Shown here in pieces: positions 29,501 through 37,363 of a stretch of DNA of 64,000 nt. How positions within the stretch are numbered: position 1 is the stretch's first letter; every line of letters begins with the position of its first letter. Below the pieces are notes generated by a model. That model saw only the letters and a list, made by a program, of their open reading frames with translations, ran no database searches and was not told the origin of the DNA. The translations under genes and the position numbers were made by a program. Origin of the DNA: Streptomyces taklimakanensis. Its GTDB lineage: Bacteria; Actinomycetota; Actinomycetes; Streptomycetales; Streptomycetaceae. The stretch spans positions 2,730,001 to 2,794,000 of the forward strand of contig NZ_WIXO01000001.1 of NCBI RefSeq assembly GCF_009709575.1, in the 5' to 3' direction.

Positions 29501-30244
29501 GTGAGTCAGCCGGATATGCGCCCCGATTCGGGCGGCGGCACTGGGCGGGACGAGCGCGGGGACCTGCTCGGACGGCCGTTCCCGCTGGGAGACTGGGGCG
29601 AGCCCGCCGAGCGGCTGGACGAGCTGTATCGGTGGGTGGAGGAAGGGGCCCTGCGGGTCGTCGAGTGGTACCTGGCGGACCGGGCCCGCAAGCGTCGGGG
29701 CGCCCGGGCGCTGCGCGCCGGGACGGTCGCCGGCGTGGTGGCCGGGGCGGCGCTGCCGTTGCTGGAGCTGACCGGAGCGGTGCCGGGCGCGGCCGCGTGG
29801 TCGTTCCTCGCCCTGCTGGGGGCCGCCGTGTGCGCGGGGTGCGACCGGTACTTCGGGGTGACCTCGGGCTGGATGCGGGACGTGGCCACCGCGCAGGCGG
29901 TGCAGCGCCGGCTGGAGATGCTCCAGTACGACTGGACGTCGGAGTGCGTGCGCGAGGTGTTGGGCCCCACGGAGGGCACGGCGAGCGAGGCCGCCGAGCG
30001 GTGCCTGGGGGTGCTGCGGCGGTTCTCGGAGGACGTGACCGAGCTGGTGCGCGGTGAGACGGCCGTCTGGATGGCGGAGTTCCGCTCCGGTCCGGCGCCG
30101 CTGCACACCCAGTCGTTGACGGCCTCCTCCTGGCGGTCGCGGGCCGAGGGCTCCACCGTGCCCGACCGGATGTCCCGGTTCGCGATGCCCCCGGGCGTGC
30201 GCCCGACCATGCCGCGGCAGCGGCCCCCGGAGGGGCCGCGCTGA
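29501..30244 (+). CDS. SLATT-domain two-helix membrane protein
   Basis: A 247-residue protein with helix-rich cytoplasmic flanks and two adjacent membrane helices (about residues 72-92 and 96-115). The topology and the coiled segment after the helices (AQAVQRRLEMLQYDW) resemble the SLATT domain, a proposed pore-forming effector in nucleotide-signalling conflict systems. No cyclase or SLOG partner lies beside it here. Actinobacteria also carry stand-alone copies in core regions. The GTG at 29501 follows GGGAG. Family assignment is from the topology and remembered similarity. Confidence 0.65.
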   Translation: MSQPDMRPDSGGGTGRDERGDLLGRPFPLGDWGEPAERLDELYRWVEEGALRVVEWYLADRARKRRGARALRAGTVAGVVAGAALPLLELTGAVPGAAAWSFLALLGAAVCAGCDRYFGVTSGWMRDVATAQAVQRRLEMLQYDWTSECVREVLGPTEGTASEAAERCLGVLRRFSEDVTELVRGETAVWMAEFRSGPAPLHTQSLTASSWRSRAEGSTVPDRMSRFAMPPGVRPTMPRQRPPEGPR

Positions 30245-30265
30245 CGGGACGACGGGCGCTCCGGA

Positions 30266-30916
30266 TCAGCTGAAGAGGATCATGGAACTCTGCGCCAGAC
30301 TCCGGGTGGCCGCCGCGTGCAGCCCCAGCCACACGTGCCGCTCCCGGGCGAAGGGCCCGTCGTCGTACCCGATCGGTGCGGCCGGCTCGTCCAGTTCCGT
30401 GGGGTGGGCGGGCGGCGTCGGCGGGGGCGGCGGGTTGGTCGGGTCGATGCCCAGGTGGGGGGCGACCGCCTCCAGTTCGCGCAGCAGTCCGTGACTGGAG
30501 CCCAACGGGCCGCCGCCGGCGAGGAGTTCCTCGTCGGAGAGGGGATGGGCGAAGTCGATCGGCAGGTACGCGCCCGCGTGGTCGTAGTGCCAGACCAGGT
30601 GGGACTGCTGGGCCGTGGGGGCGAACATCTCCAGCAGTTGCTCGTAGTCGCCGCCGAGCGCGTCGACCGGGGTGACCTCCAACCCGCACAGGTGGAGGAG
30701 GTGGGCGCGGCGCAGGAAGTGGAGCGCCTCGTAGTCGAACCCGGCGACGGGCGCCACGTCCCCCGACAGACCGGGCACGTACCCGTGGATGGGCACCGGG
30801 GGCAGTCCGGCGGCGATCAACGCCCTGTCGTACACCGCGAGTTCCTCGGCGAAGGGATTGTCGGGACTGTGGCACAGCACGTCGACGAGCGGCACCAGCC
30901 AGAGGTCACAGGCCAA
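30266..30916 (-). CDS. Conserved hypothetical protein
   Basis: A 216-residue soluble protein that I do not recognise. It starts with ACDLWLVPLVDVLCHSPDNP, has several Leu/His-rich helices (ALHFLRRAHLLHLCG) and a Pro-rich linker near residue 162. The TTG at 30916 is supported by TAGGAG 7 nt upstream. It is on the same strand as the GntR gene and 87 nt after it, so it may belong to that transcript. It is convergent with the SLATT gene. Confidence 0.75.
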   Translation of the reverse strand: MACDLWLVPLVDVLCHSPDNPFAEELAVYDRALIAAGLPPVPIHGYVPGLSGDVAPVAGFDYEALHFLRRAHLLHLCGLEVTPVDALGGDYEQLLEMFAPTAQQSHLVWHYDHAGAYLPIDFAHPLSDEELLAGGGPLGSSHGLLRELEAVAPHLGIDPTNPPPPPTPPAHPTELDEPAAPIGYDDGPFARERHVWLGLHAAATRSLAQSSMILFS

Positions 30917-31003
30917 CGGGTGCTCCTAAGCGGGGCGGTACGGCGGATGGACGGGCGACGGGCGGAAGAGCGGGCCGGCCCGGCGCCGACGGCGATCGGA
31001 CGA

Positions 31004-31684
31004 TCACCGGCCGGAACAGCGTAGTGCCGTTCGGCCCAGCTTTTCGACGAGTGCGGCGGAGTGCTCGTTGGAGGAGGCGACGATGCGTCCGGCCGCCTCG
31101 GTGTCGCCGCGTTCGAAGGCGTCGACCAGTTCGCGGTAGTCCGCCCACAGCGAGCCCCGCAGTCCGGGGTGCTCGCGCAGGTACGGCACCGCGAAGACCC
31201 AGCACTGCACACGCAGCCGATCGAGGAACTCGGCTATGTAGGGGTTGCCGACCAGGTCGCCCAGTTCGCGCCAGAAGCGCAGGTCGTAGCCGATGAGCAC
31301 GTCCAGGTCCCCGGCGAGGGCGGCCCGCTCGGCGGCCTCGGCGCGGCGGCGGACGGAGGCCAGCCGCTCGCCGCCCGGGACGGGGGACGAGAGGGTGGAG
31401 GGGCGGCCGAAGACGCTCTCGGTGACGAGGGAGCGCGCCTCCACCATGGCCCGGTAGTCCTCGGGGGTGAAGACGTGGACCCGGAAGCCGCGGTGTTGTT
31501 CCACGTCCAGCAGGCCCTGTGCGGACAGGTCGACGAGCGCCTCGCGCACCGGCGTGGCGGAGACCCCGTACTGTTCGGCGATCTCCTTGACGGTGAAGCC
31601 CCGGCCCGCCGGGAGTCGCCCGGCGAGCACCTCGTCGCGCAGCGCGTCCGCGATCTGCGCGCGCAGTGTGCTGCGCTGGATCAC
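31004..31684 (-). CDS. GntR-family regulator (FadR/FCD subfamily)
   Basis: A 226-residue regulator. The N-terminal winged helix-turn-helix (GRGFTVKEIAEQYGVSATPVREAL, with the VREAL signature) is followed by an all-helical FCD effector domain from about residue 78. FCD domains usually bind small carboxylic acids through metal-coordinating His and Asp. It is divergent from the DJ-1/MarR pair, with two tandem operators between (31839-31873), so it may control itself or its neighbours. Confidence 0.92.
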   Translation of the reverse strand: MIQRSTLRAQIADALRDEVLAGRLPAGRGFTVKEIAEQYGVSATPVREALVDLSAQGLLDVEQHRGFRVHVFTPEDYRAMVEARSLVTESVFGRPSTLSSPVPGGERLASVRRRAEAAERAALAGDLDVLIGYDLRFWRELGDLVGNPYIAEFLDRLRVQCWVFAVPYLREHPGLRGSLWADYRELVDAFERGDTEAAGRIVASSNEHSAALVEKLGRTALRCSGR

Positions 31685-31833
31685 GGGTCCCTCCTCGCGG
31701 CCCGGACCGTCCGGGTGCCGGCTCCGCCGCTCATCCGTGCTCCACCTCCCGGTCCGCGTCTCCCGTGACCCGTCGCCGCCGACCCGTTCCGGCCCGACCG
31801 TCGGACCGGTTTCCGGAGGTAGCCTATCCCCTG

Positions 31834-31873
31834 TTCACTGACAGTATCCTGTCCGTATGACAGTTTGCTGTCA
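31834..31873. promoter_or_regulatory. Tandem operators over the DJ-1/MarR promoter
   Basis: TGACAG-TTTG-CTGTCA (31858-31873) is a perfect 6-4-6 palindrome. TGACAG-TATC-CTGTCC (31839-31854) is a one-mismatch copy 19 bp upstream. A possible promoter, TTCACT (31834) and TATGAC (31856-31861) with a 16-nt spacer, is overlapped by both. Confidence 0.7.
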
Positions 31874-31906
31874 TGGGCGTCGAGGCGTCCGGCCCGAGGA
31901 GGAGCC

Positions 31907-32608
31907 ATGGAACGCAGGACACTTCACGTCGCCGTCTACGACACCTTCGCCGACTGGGAGATCGGCTACGCGACCACGGTGCTGAGCGGCTCCGGCCACC
32001 GCGCGGTGTACGTCGGCGAGAGCGGCGAGACGGTGATCAGCATGGGCGGCATGCGGGTGGAGCCCCATCTGTCGATCGCCGACCTACGCCCCGAGGACAG
32101 CGCGATGCTGATCCTGCCGGGTGCCGACGCCTGGGAGACGGTCCTGCCGCCCTTCGCCGCCGCGGCCCGCCGCTTCCTGACCGCCGGTGTGCCGGTCGCG
32201 GCGATCTGCGGGGGCGTGACGGGGCTGGCCCGGGAGGGGCTGCTCGACGACCGGGCGCACACCGGTGCGGCGGCCGAGGTGCTGGCCGCCACCGGTTACC
32301 GGGGCGGTGCCCACTACCGCGAGGCCGACGCGGTGACCGACGGCGACCTGATCACCGCCGGCCCCACCGAGCCGGTGGCGTTCGCCCGCGAGATCGCGAC
32401 CCGGTTGGGGGTGTACCCGCCCGAGGTGGTGGACGCCTGGTTCCGGCTGTTCCGACACTCGGACGCGTCCGCGTACGAGGTGGTGGCGGGATACGACGCC
32501 GGAGGCGGGGACACCGGAGCCGGAGGCGGGGACACCGGAGCCGGAGGCGGGGACACCGGAGCCGGACGAGAGGGCGGTGGCGAGCGCGCGGGCGGCGGGT
32601 CGGCGTGA
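31907..32608 (+). CDS. DJ-1/PfpI family protein
   Basis: A 233-residue class I glutamine-amidotransferase-like protein. The nucleophile Cys101 is in the elbow AAICGGVTG, and a conserved acidic residue (Glu18, in DWEIGY) is near the N-terminus. Such proteins act as stress-response hydrolases, glyoxalases or isonitrile hydratases. Here the activity is unknown. The C-terminus carries three perfect 21-nt repeats (32501-32563), each coding Gly-Gly-Gly-Asp-Thr-Gly-Ala. The ATG has AGGAGG upstream. It overlaps the MarR gene by 4 nt. Confidence 0.88.
   Translation: MERRTLHVAVYDTFADWEIGYATTVLSGSGHRAVYVGESGETVISMGGMRVEPHLSIADLRPEDSAMLILPGADAWETVLPPFAAAARRFLTAGVPVAAICGGVTGLAREGLLDDRAHTGAAAEVLAATGYRGGAHYREADAVTDGDLITAGPTEPVAFAREIATRLGVYPPEVVDAWFRLFRHSDASAYEVVAGYDAGGGDTGAGGGDTGAGGGDTGAGREGGGERAGGGSA
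32501..32563 (+). repeat. Three perfect 21-nt tandem repeats inside the DJ-1 gene
   Basis: The unit begins GGAGGCGGGGACACC and is repeated three times with no mismatch. It is in frame, so copy number could vary without breaking the gene. Confidence 0.95.
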
Positions 32609-33066
32609 GCGCCCCCGAACTGCTGTCGGACACGGCGCTCGCCGTCTTCCGGCTGAACGGCCGGTTCCTCTCCGTCGCCGAGGAACTGGCCCGGCCCGCC
32701 GGGCTGACCGCCGCCTGGTGGCAGGTCCTGGGCGCGGTGCTGCGCGAGCCGCTGCCGGTCTCCGGGGTGGCGCGGGCCATGGGCATCACCCGGCAGAGCG
32801 TGCAGCGGGTGGCGGACCTCCTGGTCGAGAGGGAACTCGCGGTCTACGAGCCCAACCCCGCGCACCGGCGCGCCAAACTGCTCGCGCCCACGGCCCGGGG
32901 GCGGGCGGCGATCGACCGGATCACCCCCGGCCACGCGGCGTTCGCCTCCCGGCTGAGCGAGGCGCTGGGCGGCGAGGAGGAGTTCGCCGGGGTGCTCGAC
33001 GCGCTGGAGCGACTGTCGAGGGCCCTGGACGTCCCGGAGCCGCCCGGCGGCACGCCGGAGGCGTGA
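32605..33066 (+). CDS. MarR-family regulator
   Basis: A 153-residue regulator with the winged helix-turn-helix SGVARAMGITRQSVQRVADLLV and wing region NPAHRRAKL. The GTG at 32605 overlaps the DJ-1 stop (GTGA). It is a candidate for binding the palindromes at 31839-31873, because MarR dimers commonly bind 16-20-bp palindromes over their own promoter. Confidence 0.92.
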   Translation: MSAPELLSDTALAVFRLNGRFLSVAEELARPAGLTAAWWQVLGAVLREPLPVSGVARAMGITRQSVQRVADLLVERELAVYEPNPAHRRAKLLAPTARGRAAIDRITPGHAAFASRLSEALGGEEEFAGVLDALERLSRALDVPEPPGGTPEA

Positions 33067-33088
33067 GCCGGGGGAGCGTCCCACGACG

Positions 33089-33125
33089 CGTGGGGGCGTG
33101 CCGCGCACTGCGGCACGCCCCCACG
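33089..33125. terminator. Bidirectional terminator between marR-like gene and purA
   Basis: A 16-bp stem (33089-33104 with 33110-33125) around GCACT, in the convergent gap. Confidence 0.88.
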
Positions 33126-33163
33126 GCAGGTCCGGTCGCGGCCCGACCGGGCGGTGGGTCGGG

Positions 33164-34447
33164 TCACAGGAACGAGTTGATCTGGATCGTCTCGTCCCGG
33201 CCCGGGCCGACGCCGATCGCGGAGATCGGAGCCCCGGACATCTCCTCCAGCGCCTTCACGTAGGCCTGCGCGTTCTTCGGCAGGTCCTCGAAGGACTTGG
33301 CCCGGGAGATGTCCTCCGTCCAGCCCGGCAGCATCTCGTAGACCGGCTTGGCGTGGTGGAAGTCCGTCTGGCTGTACGGCAGCTCCTCCACCCTCCGGCC
33401 GTCGATCTCGTACGCCACGCACACCGGGATCCGCTCCCAACCGGTGAGCACGTCGAGCTTGGTGAGGAAGAAGTCGGTGAGCCCGTTGACGCGGGTGGCG
33501 TACCGGGCGATCACCGCGTCGAACCAGCCGCAGCGCCGGTCGCGGCCGGTGGTGACGCCGCGTTCGCCGCCGATGGTGCGCAGCTTCTCGCCGTCCTCGT
33601 CGAACAGCTCGGTCGGGAACGGCCCGGCGCCCACCCGCGTGGTGTACGCCTTGAGGATGCCGATGACCCGGTTGATCCTCGTCGGCCCGACGCCCGAGCC
33701 GGTGCAGGCGCCTCCCGCGGTCGGGTTGGAGGAGGTCACGAACGGGTACGTGCCGTGGTCCACGTCCAGCAGCGTGCCCTGGCCGCCCTCGAAGAGGACG
33801 ACCTTGTCCTGGTCGAGTGCCTCGTTGAGCAGCAGCGTGGTGTCGCAGACGTAGTCCCGCAGCTCGTCCGCGTAGCCCAGCAGCTCCTCGACGACCTGGT
33901 CGGCGAGGATGGCGCGGCGGTTGTAGAGCTTGGCGAGGATCTGGTTCTTCTGGTCGAGGGCCGCCTCGACCTTCTGCCGCAGGATCGACTCGTCGAAGAG
34001 GTCCTGGACGCGGATGCCCACCCGGTTGATCTTGTCGGCGTACGCCGGACCGATGCCGCGGCCGGTGGTACCGATCTTCCGCTTCCCCAGGAAGCGCTCG
34101 GTCACCTTGTCCACCGTCGTGTGGTACGGCGTGATCAGGTGCGCGTTGCCGCTGATCAGCAGCTTGGACGTGTCGACGCCGCGTTCGGTGAGTCCGCCCA
34201 GCTCGGAGAGCAGGACGGCCGGGTCCACCACGACGCCGTTCCCGATCACGGGAACGCACTCCGGGGAGAGGATGCCGGAGGGGAGGAGGTGCAGCGCGTA
34301 CTTCTGGTCGCCGACGACGACCGTGTGGCCGGCGTTGTTGCCGCCCTGGTAGCGCACCACGTAGTCCACCGAGCCACCGAGCAGGTCGGTGGCCTTCCCC
34401 TTGCCTTCATCACCCCACTGAGCCCCGAGCAGCACGAGTGCGGGCAC
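33164..34447 (-). CDS. purA: Adenylosuccinate synthetase
   Basis: A 427-residue GTP-dependent enzyme that converts IMP and aspartate to adenylosuccinate. It has the N-terminal P-loop-like [42 protein letters not shown] and the C-terminal GVTTGR and KLDVLTG motifs. The GTG at 34447 (then PALVLLG) has GAAGGGG upstream. It is divergent from the lipid-kinase-like gene at 34812. Confidence 0.98.
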   Translation of the reverse strand: MPALVLLGAQWGDEGKGKATDLLGGSVDYVVRYQGGNNAGHTVVVGDQKYALHLLPSGILSPECVPVIGNGVVVDPAVLLSELGGLTERGVDTSKLLISGNAHLITPYHTTVDKVTERFLGKRKIGTTGRGIGPAYADKINRVGIRVQDLFDESILRQKVEAALDQKNQILAKLYNRRAILADQVVEELLGYADELRDYVCDTTLLLNEALDQDKVVLFEGGQGTLLDVDHGTYPFVTSSNPTAGGACTGSGVGPTRINRVIGILKAYTTRVGAGPFPTELFDEDGEKLRTIGGERGVTTGRDRRCGWFDAVIARYATRVNGLTDFFLTKLDVLTGWERIPVCVAYEIDGRRVEELPYSQTDFHHAKPVYEMLPGWTEDISRAKSFEDLPKNAQAYVKALEEMSGAPISAIGVGPGRDETIQINSFL

Positions 34448-34811
34448 AGGCGTACACCCCTTCCGGTCGGGGCATGTCCAACGTGCGTGGTGACCACGCG
34501 CCGGCCACGCCGGCTGTGCTGTCCAAGAACCGTCGGACCGGTGCCCCGAATCGACGAAGCCCCTGGCGCAACAGCGACAGGGGCTCTTGCACCGAGAGAT
34601 TACCGGACTCATCCGACGGAGGGCGAACGCGGCGGCCCCGGTCGTTCTCCTGTCGAAACCCCGCCGAAGTCCGTCCGAAACCCCGCCGCCCCCGCCCGAC
34701 CCGCTCGTTCCCGTCCGCGTCCCACCACCATCCGCCCGCCGCCGGTGTCCGGTAGGGTCCGGCCGGCCCCCGCCGGACACCGGCGCGACAGCCCGTAGGA
34801 AGGACCGCGAG
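34448..34811. promoter_or_regulatory. Divergent control region of purA and the lipid-kinase-like gene
   Basis: It holds GCGTGG-TGA-CCACGC (34485-34499) and a hairpin AGCCCCTG/CAGGGGCT with an inner 3-bp stem (34558-34585). Both would lie in the purA leader. I see no known purine riboswitch. The second part (34586-34811) presumably holds the plus-strand promoter. Confidence 0.5.
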
Positions 34812-35693
34812 GTGCCGGTTCCGCATCCGCTGCTCGTACTCGTCGACCCCCAGGCCCGCCGAGCGGACGGCGAGTCCGTACGGATCGCCAGGGACGTCCT
34901 CTCCGCGGGTGCCCCGGGGGTGAAGGTGTACCTGCCCGAGGGGCCCGGGGAGACCGCGCGGGCCCTGGCCCACCGAGGTCGCCGCCGCCCGGTGGTGATA
35001 GGCGACGACCGCGCGCTGTTGCGGGCGGTGCGGCTGCTGCACCTGGAGCGCGGGCTTCCGGAGTGCGCGTTGGCGGTGGTGCCGGTGGGACGGCCGGGAT
35101 CGGTCGCCCTGGCCGGTCGGCTGGGGCTGCCGCTGGACGCGGTGCGGGCCGCCCGGACCGTGCTGGAGGGGCGGGAGCGCCGCTTCGACCTGCTGATAGA
35201 CGACAGCGGCGGCGTGGTGCTGGGCGGCCTGCGCATCCCACCGGTGCGGGACGGGGAGCGCGACGCGCGGGAGGGGGCGGGGGACCACGACGGCGGGACC
35301 CGCGGCCCGCTGGACCGCTGCCGGTCCCTCGTCCGCACCCTGGCGCGGCCCCCGGCTCCGGGCCGGGAGCCGGCGCGGTTGCGCGTGGAGGCCGACGGCG
35401 TGGTGCTGGCCGATCTGGACCACCCGGTGGAACGGGTCTCGCTCAGCCCCGGTGACGGTGGTCTGGCGGAGGTGGTGGTGCGGCGGCGGTCGGTGGACGG
35501 TCCGGTGCGGGCGCGGGCGCGGACGGTCACCGTGTCCGGACCGCACTTCCGCTACCGCGCCGACGCGGTGGTCTCCGGCCCGGTCCACACCCGCACCTGG
35601 ACGGCACATCCCTCGGCGCTGCGCCTGACCGTCCCGACCGACCCGTCCGCCCCGCCCGTCCTGCCGCAGCGCCAGGCCCCGCCGAACTCCTGA
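34812..35693 (+). CDS. Diacylglycerol-kinase-like protein with degenerate nucleotide loop
   Basis: A 293-residue protein with the overall layout of the diacylglycerol/sphingosine kinase family: an N-terminal LVLVDPQAR strand and a middle nucleotide domain, then a beta-sandwich. The usual GGDGT loop reads GDDRA (residues 64-68), and the P.GTxND segment reads PVGRPGSV (91-98). It may not be a kinase. The GTG at 34812 has AGGAAGGA upstream. The C-terminal domain is Arg-rich. Confidence 0.7.
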   Translation: MPVPHPLLVLVDPQARRADGESVRIARDVLSAGAPGVKVYLPEGPGETARALAHRGRRRPVVIGDDRALLRAVRLLHLERGLPECALAVVPVGRPGSVALAGRLGLPLDAVRAARTVLEGRERRFDLLIDDSGGVVLGGLRIPPVRDGERDAREGAGDHDGGTRGPLDRCRSLVRTLARPPAPGREPARLRVEADGVVLADLDHPVERVSLSPGDGGLAEVVVRRRSVDGPVRARARTVTVSGPHFRYRADAVVSGPVHTRTWTAHPSALRLTVPTDPSAPPVLPQRQAPPNS

Positions 35694-35695
35694 CG

Positions 35696-35736
35696 CCCCG
35701 GGCCGTGTCGCCCCGGGCCGTGTCGCCCCGGGCCGT
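35696..35736 (+). repeat. 15-nt tandem repeat in the convergent gap
   Basis: CCCCGGGCCGTGTCG is repeated 2.7 times between two convergent genes. Each unit contains CCCGGG, so the run can fold and may help end transcription. Confidence 0.85.
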
Positions 35737-35748
35737 CCGCGACGGGTG

Positions 35749-36312
35749 TCAGGAGGAGGTCGCGGAGCCCTCGCGGTCCCCGTGTCCGGCGGTGCGCGGA
35801 ACACCACGGTGGGCGTACCAGCGCTCCACCATCCGGGACAGCTCCTCCCGCATGAAGGCGAAGAACTCCGCCGTCTCGGCCAGCCTGCGGCCCGCCTGGC
35901 TGTCCGGGCCGACGGCCTCGATGCCCTGCTCGAACGTGGTGGCCCAGCGTCCCAACAGCGCGTCGCGGTCGGCGATCGCCTCGTACCAGGTGTTCGCGTG
36001 GACGCGGTAGCGCTCGCGGCGCGATCCGGGTTCGCGCTCGCGGGTCACCAGGTGCACCTGGGAGAGGTACCGGACGGCGCCGGAGACGGCCGCGGGGCTG
36101 ATCCGCAGGCGCTCCGACAGCTCGGCGGAGCCGAGCGCGCCGGACTCCTCCGCCAGCAGGCAGGCGAAGACCCGCGAGGCCATGCGCTGCATCCCCGCGC
36201 CGGTCAGTTCCGCGGCGAAGCGCTCGACGAACTCGGCGACCTCGGGGGGATAGGCCCCCTCGCCCGTACCGTCCTTCTCGGTCCGATGTTCCGACTGTCC
36301 GTTCACCACCAC
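35749..36312 (-). CDS. GbsR/MarR-like regulator of the adjacent ABC exporter
   Basis: A 187-residue regulator. The winged helix-turn-helix has LGSAELSERLRISPAAVSGAVRYL, followed by a wing with REREPGSRRERYRVHANTW. A C-terminal helical dimerisation domain follows. Three GTG codons lie in a row at the start; the first (36312) is best placed, 8 nt after GGGAGG. It is divergent from the exporter, across an AT-rich operator region. Confidence 0.9.
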   Translation of the reverse strand: MVVNGQSEHRTEKDGTGEGAYPPEVAEFVERFAAELTGAGMQRMASRVFACLLAEESGALGSAELSERLRISPAAVSGAVRYLSQVHLVTREREPGSRRERYRVHANTWYEAIADRDALLGRWATTFEQGIEAVGPDSQAGRRLAETAEFFAFMREELSRMVERWYAHRGVPRTAGHGDREGSATSS

Positions 36313-36361
36313 AGGACCATCCTCCCAGGCTCGGGGAGCCGGGCCGTCCGGCGCGTTCCGC

Positions 36362-36393
36362 AACTTCACAAGTTTATGAAAAAAGTGTACTTT
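36362..36393. promoter_or_regulatory. Paired palindromes upstream of the ABC exporter
   Basis: AACTT-CAC-AAGTT (36362-36374) and AAAGT-GT-ACTTT (36382-36393) lie in a distinctly AT-rich stretch just before the exporter start at 36401. They are likely sites for the divergent MarR-type regulator. Confidence 0.6.
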
Positions 36394-36400
36394 CGTAAGC

Positions 36401-37363
36401 ATGACCAAGGCAACGACCGCCATCTCGGTCTCCGGCCTCGTGAAGACCTTCGGCCGGACCCGCGCGCTCGACGGCCTCGACCTGGAGGTCGAGACCGGAG
36501 AGGTCCACGGCTTCCTCGGCCCCAACGGCGCGGGGAAGTCCACCACCATCCGCGTCCTGCTGGGGTTGCTGCGCGCCGACGGCGGCTCCGCCCGCCTGCT
36601 GGGCGGCGACCCGTGGCACGACGCCGTCGAGCTCCACCGGCGCCTGGCGTACGTGCCCGGCGACGTCACCCTGTGGCGCAACCTCTCCGGCGGCGAGGTC
36701 ATCGACCTCTACGGGCGGCTGCGCGGCGGGCTCGACCGCCGGCGCCGCGACGAACTGCTGGAACGCTTCGAGCTGGACCCGACCAAGAAGGGCCGCACCT
36801 ACTCCAAGGGCAACCGGCAGAAGGTGGCCCTGGTCGCCGCCCTCGCCTCCGACGTGGAACTGCTCGTCCTGGACGAGCCGACCTCCGGACTCGATCCGCT
36901 GATGGAGGGCGTCTTCCGGGAGTGCGTCGCCGAGGAGCGCGACCGCGGGCGCACCGTGCTGCTGTCCAGCCACATCCTCAGCGAGGTCGAGGCGCTGTGC
37001 GACCGGGTGAGCATCATCCGCCGGGGCGTCACCGTCGAGAGCGGGTCGCTGGCCGACCTGCGGCACCTGACCCGCACCTCCATCACCGCCGAACTGGTCG
37101 CGGAGCCCGACGGACTCTCGGAGCTGCCGGGCGTGCACGACCTGTCGGTGCGGGGCCGGCGCGTCCGACTCCAGGTGGACACCGACAAGCTGGACGCCGT
37201 GCTGCGTCGGCTCACCGAGTCGGGCGTGCGCAACCTGACCAGCACCCCGCCCACCCTGGAGGAGCTGTTCCTGCGGCACTACCAGGACGGTGAGGCCACC
37301 GCCGACGGCGGCCCCTCGTCCGCCGAACCCGCCGGCACGGACGGAAAGGTCGTGGCACCGTGA
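36401..37363 (+). CDS. ABC exporter ATPase
   Basis: A 320-residue ATPase. Walker A is GPNGAGKST, the signature region is [14 protein letters not shown] (a divergent LSGGQ), Walker B is [12 protein letters not shown], and the H-loop is SSHILSEVE. No clear ribosome site precedes the ATG at 36401. It overlaps the permease by 4 nt. Regulation is probably by the divergent MarR-type protein. Confidence 0.93.
   Translation: MTKATTAISVSGLVKTFGRTRALDGLDLEVETGEVHGFLGPNGAGKSTTIRVLLGLLRADGGSARLLGGDPWHDAVELHRRLAYVPGDVTLWRNLSGGEVIDLYGRLRGGLDRRRRDELLERFELDPTKKGRTYSKGNRQKVALVAALASDVELLVLDEPTSGLDPLMEGVFRECVAEERDRGRTVLLSSHILSEVEALCDRVSIIRRGVTVESGSLADLRHLTRTSITAELVAEPDGLSELPGVHDLSVRGRRVRLQVDTDKLDAVLRRLTESGVRNLTSTPPTLEELFLRHYQDGEATADGGPSSAEPAGTDGKVVAP

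Noticed and set aside
29501..30244. SLATT protein considered as part of an anti-phage defence system
   Set aside because: No nucleotide cyclase, SLOG or sensor gene next to it; only the stand-alone protein is supported.
34558..34585. Hairpin in the purA leader considered as a purine riboswitch
   Set aside because: A simple imperfect hairpin with none of the three-way-junction features of a purine riboswitch.
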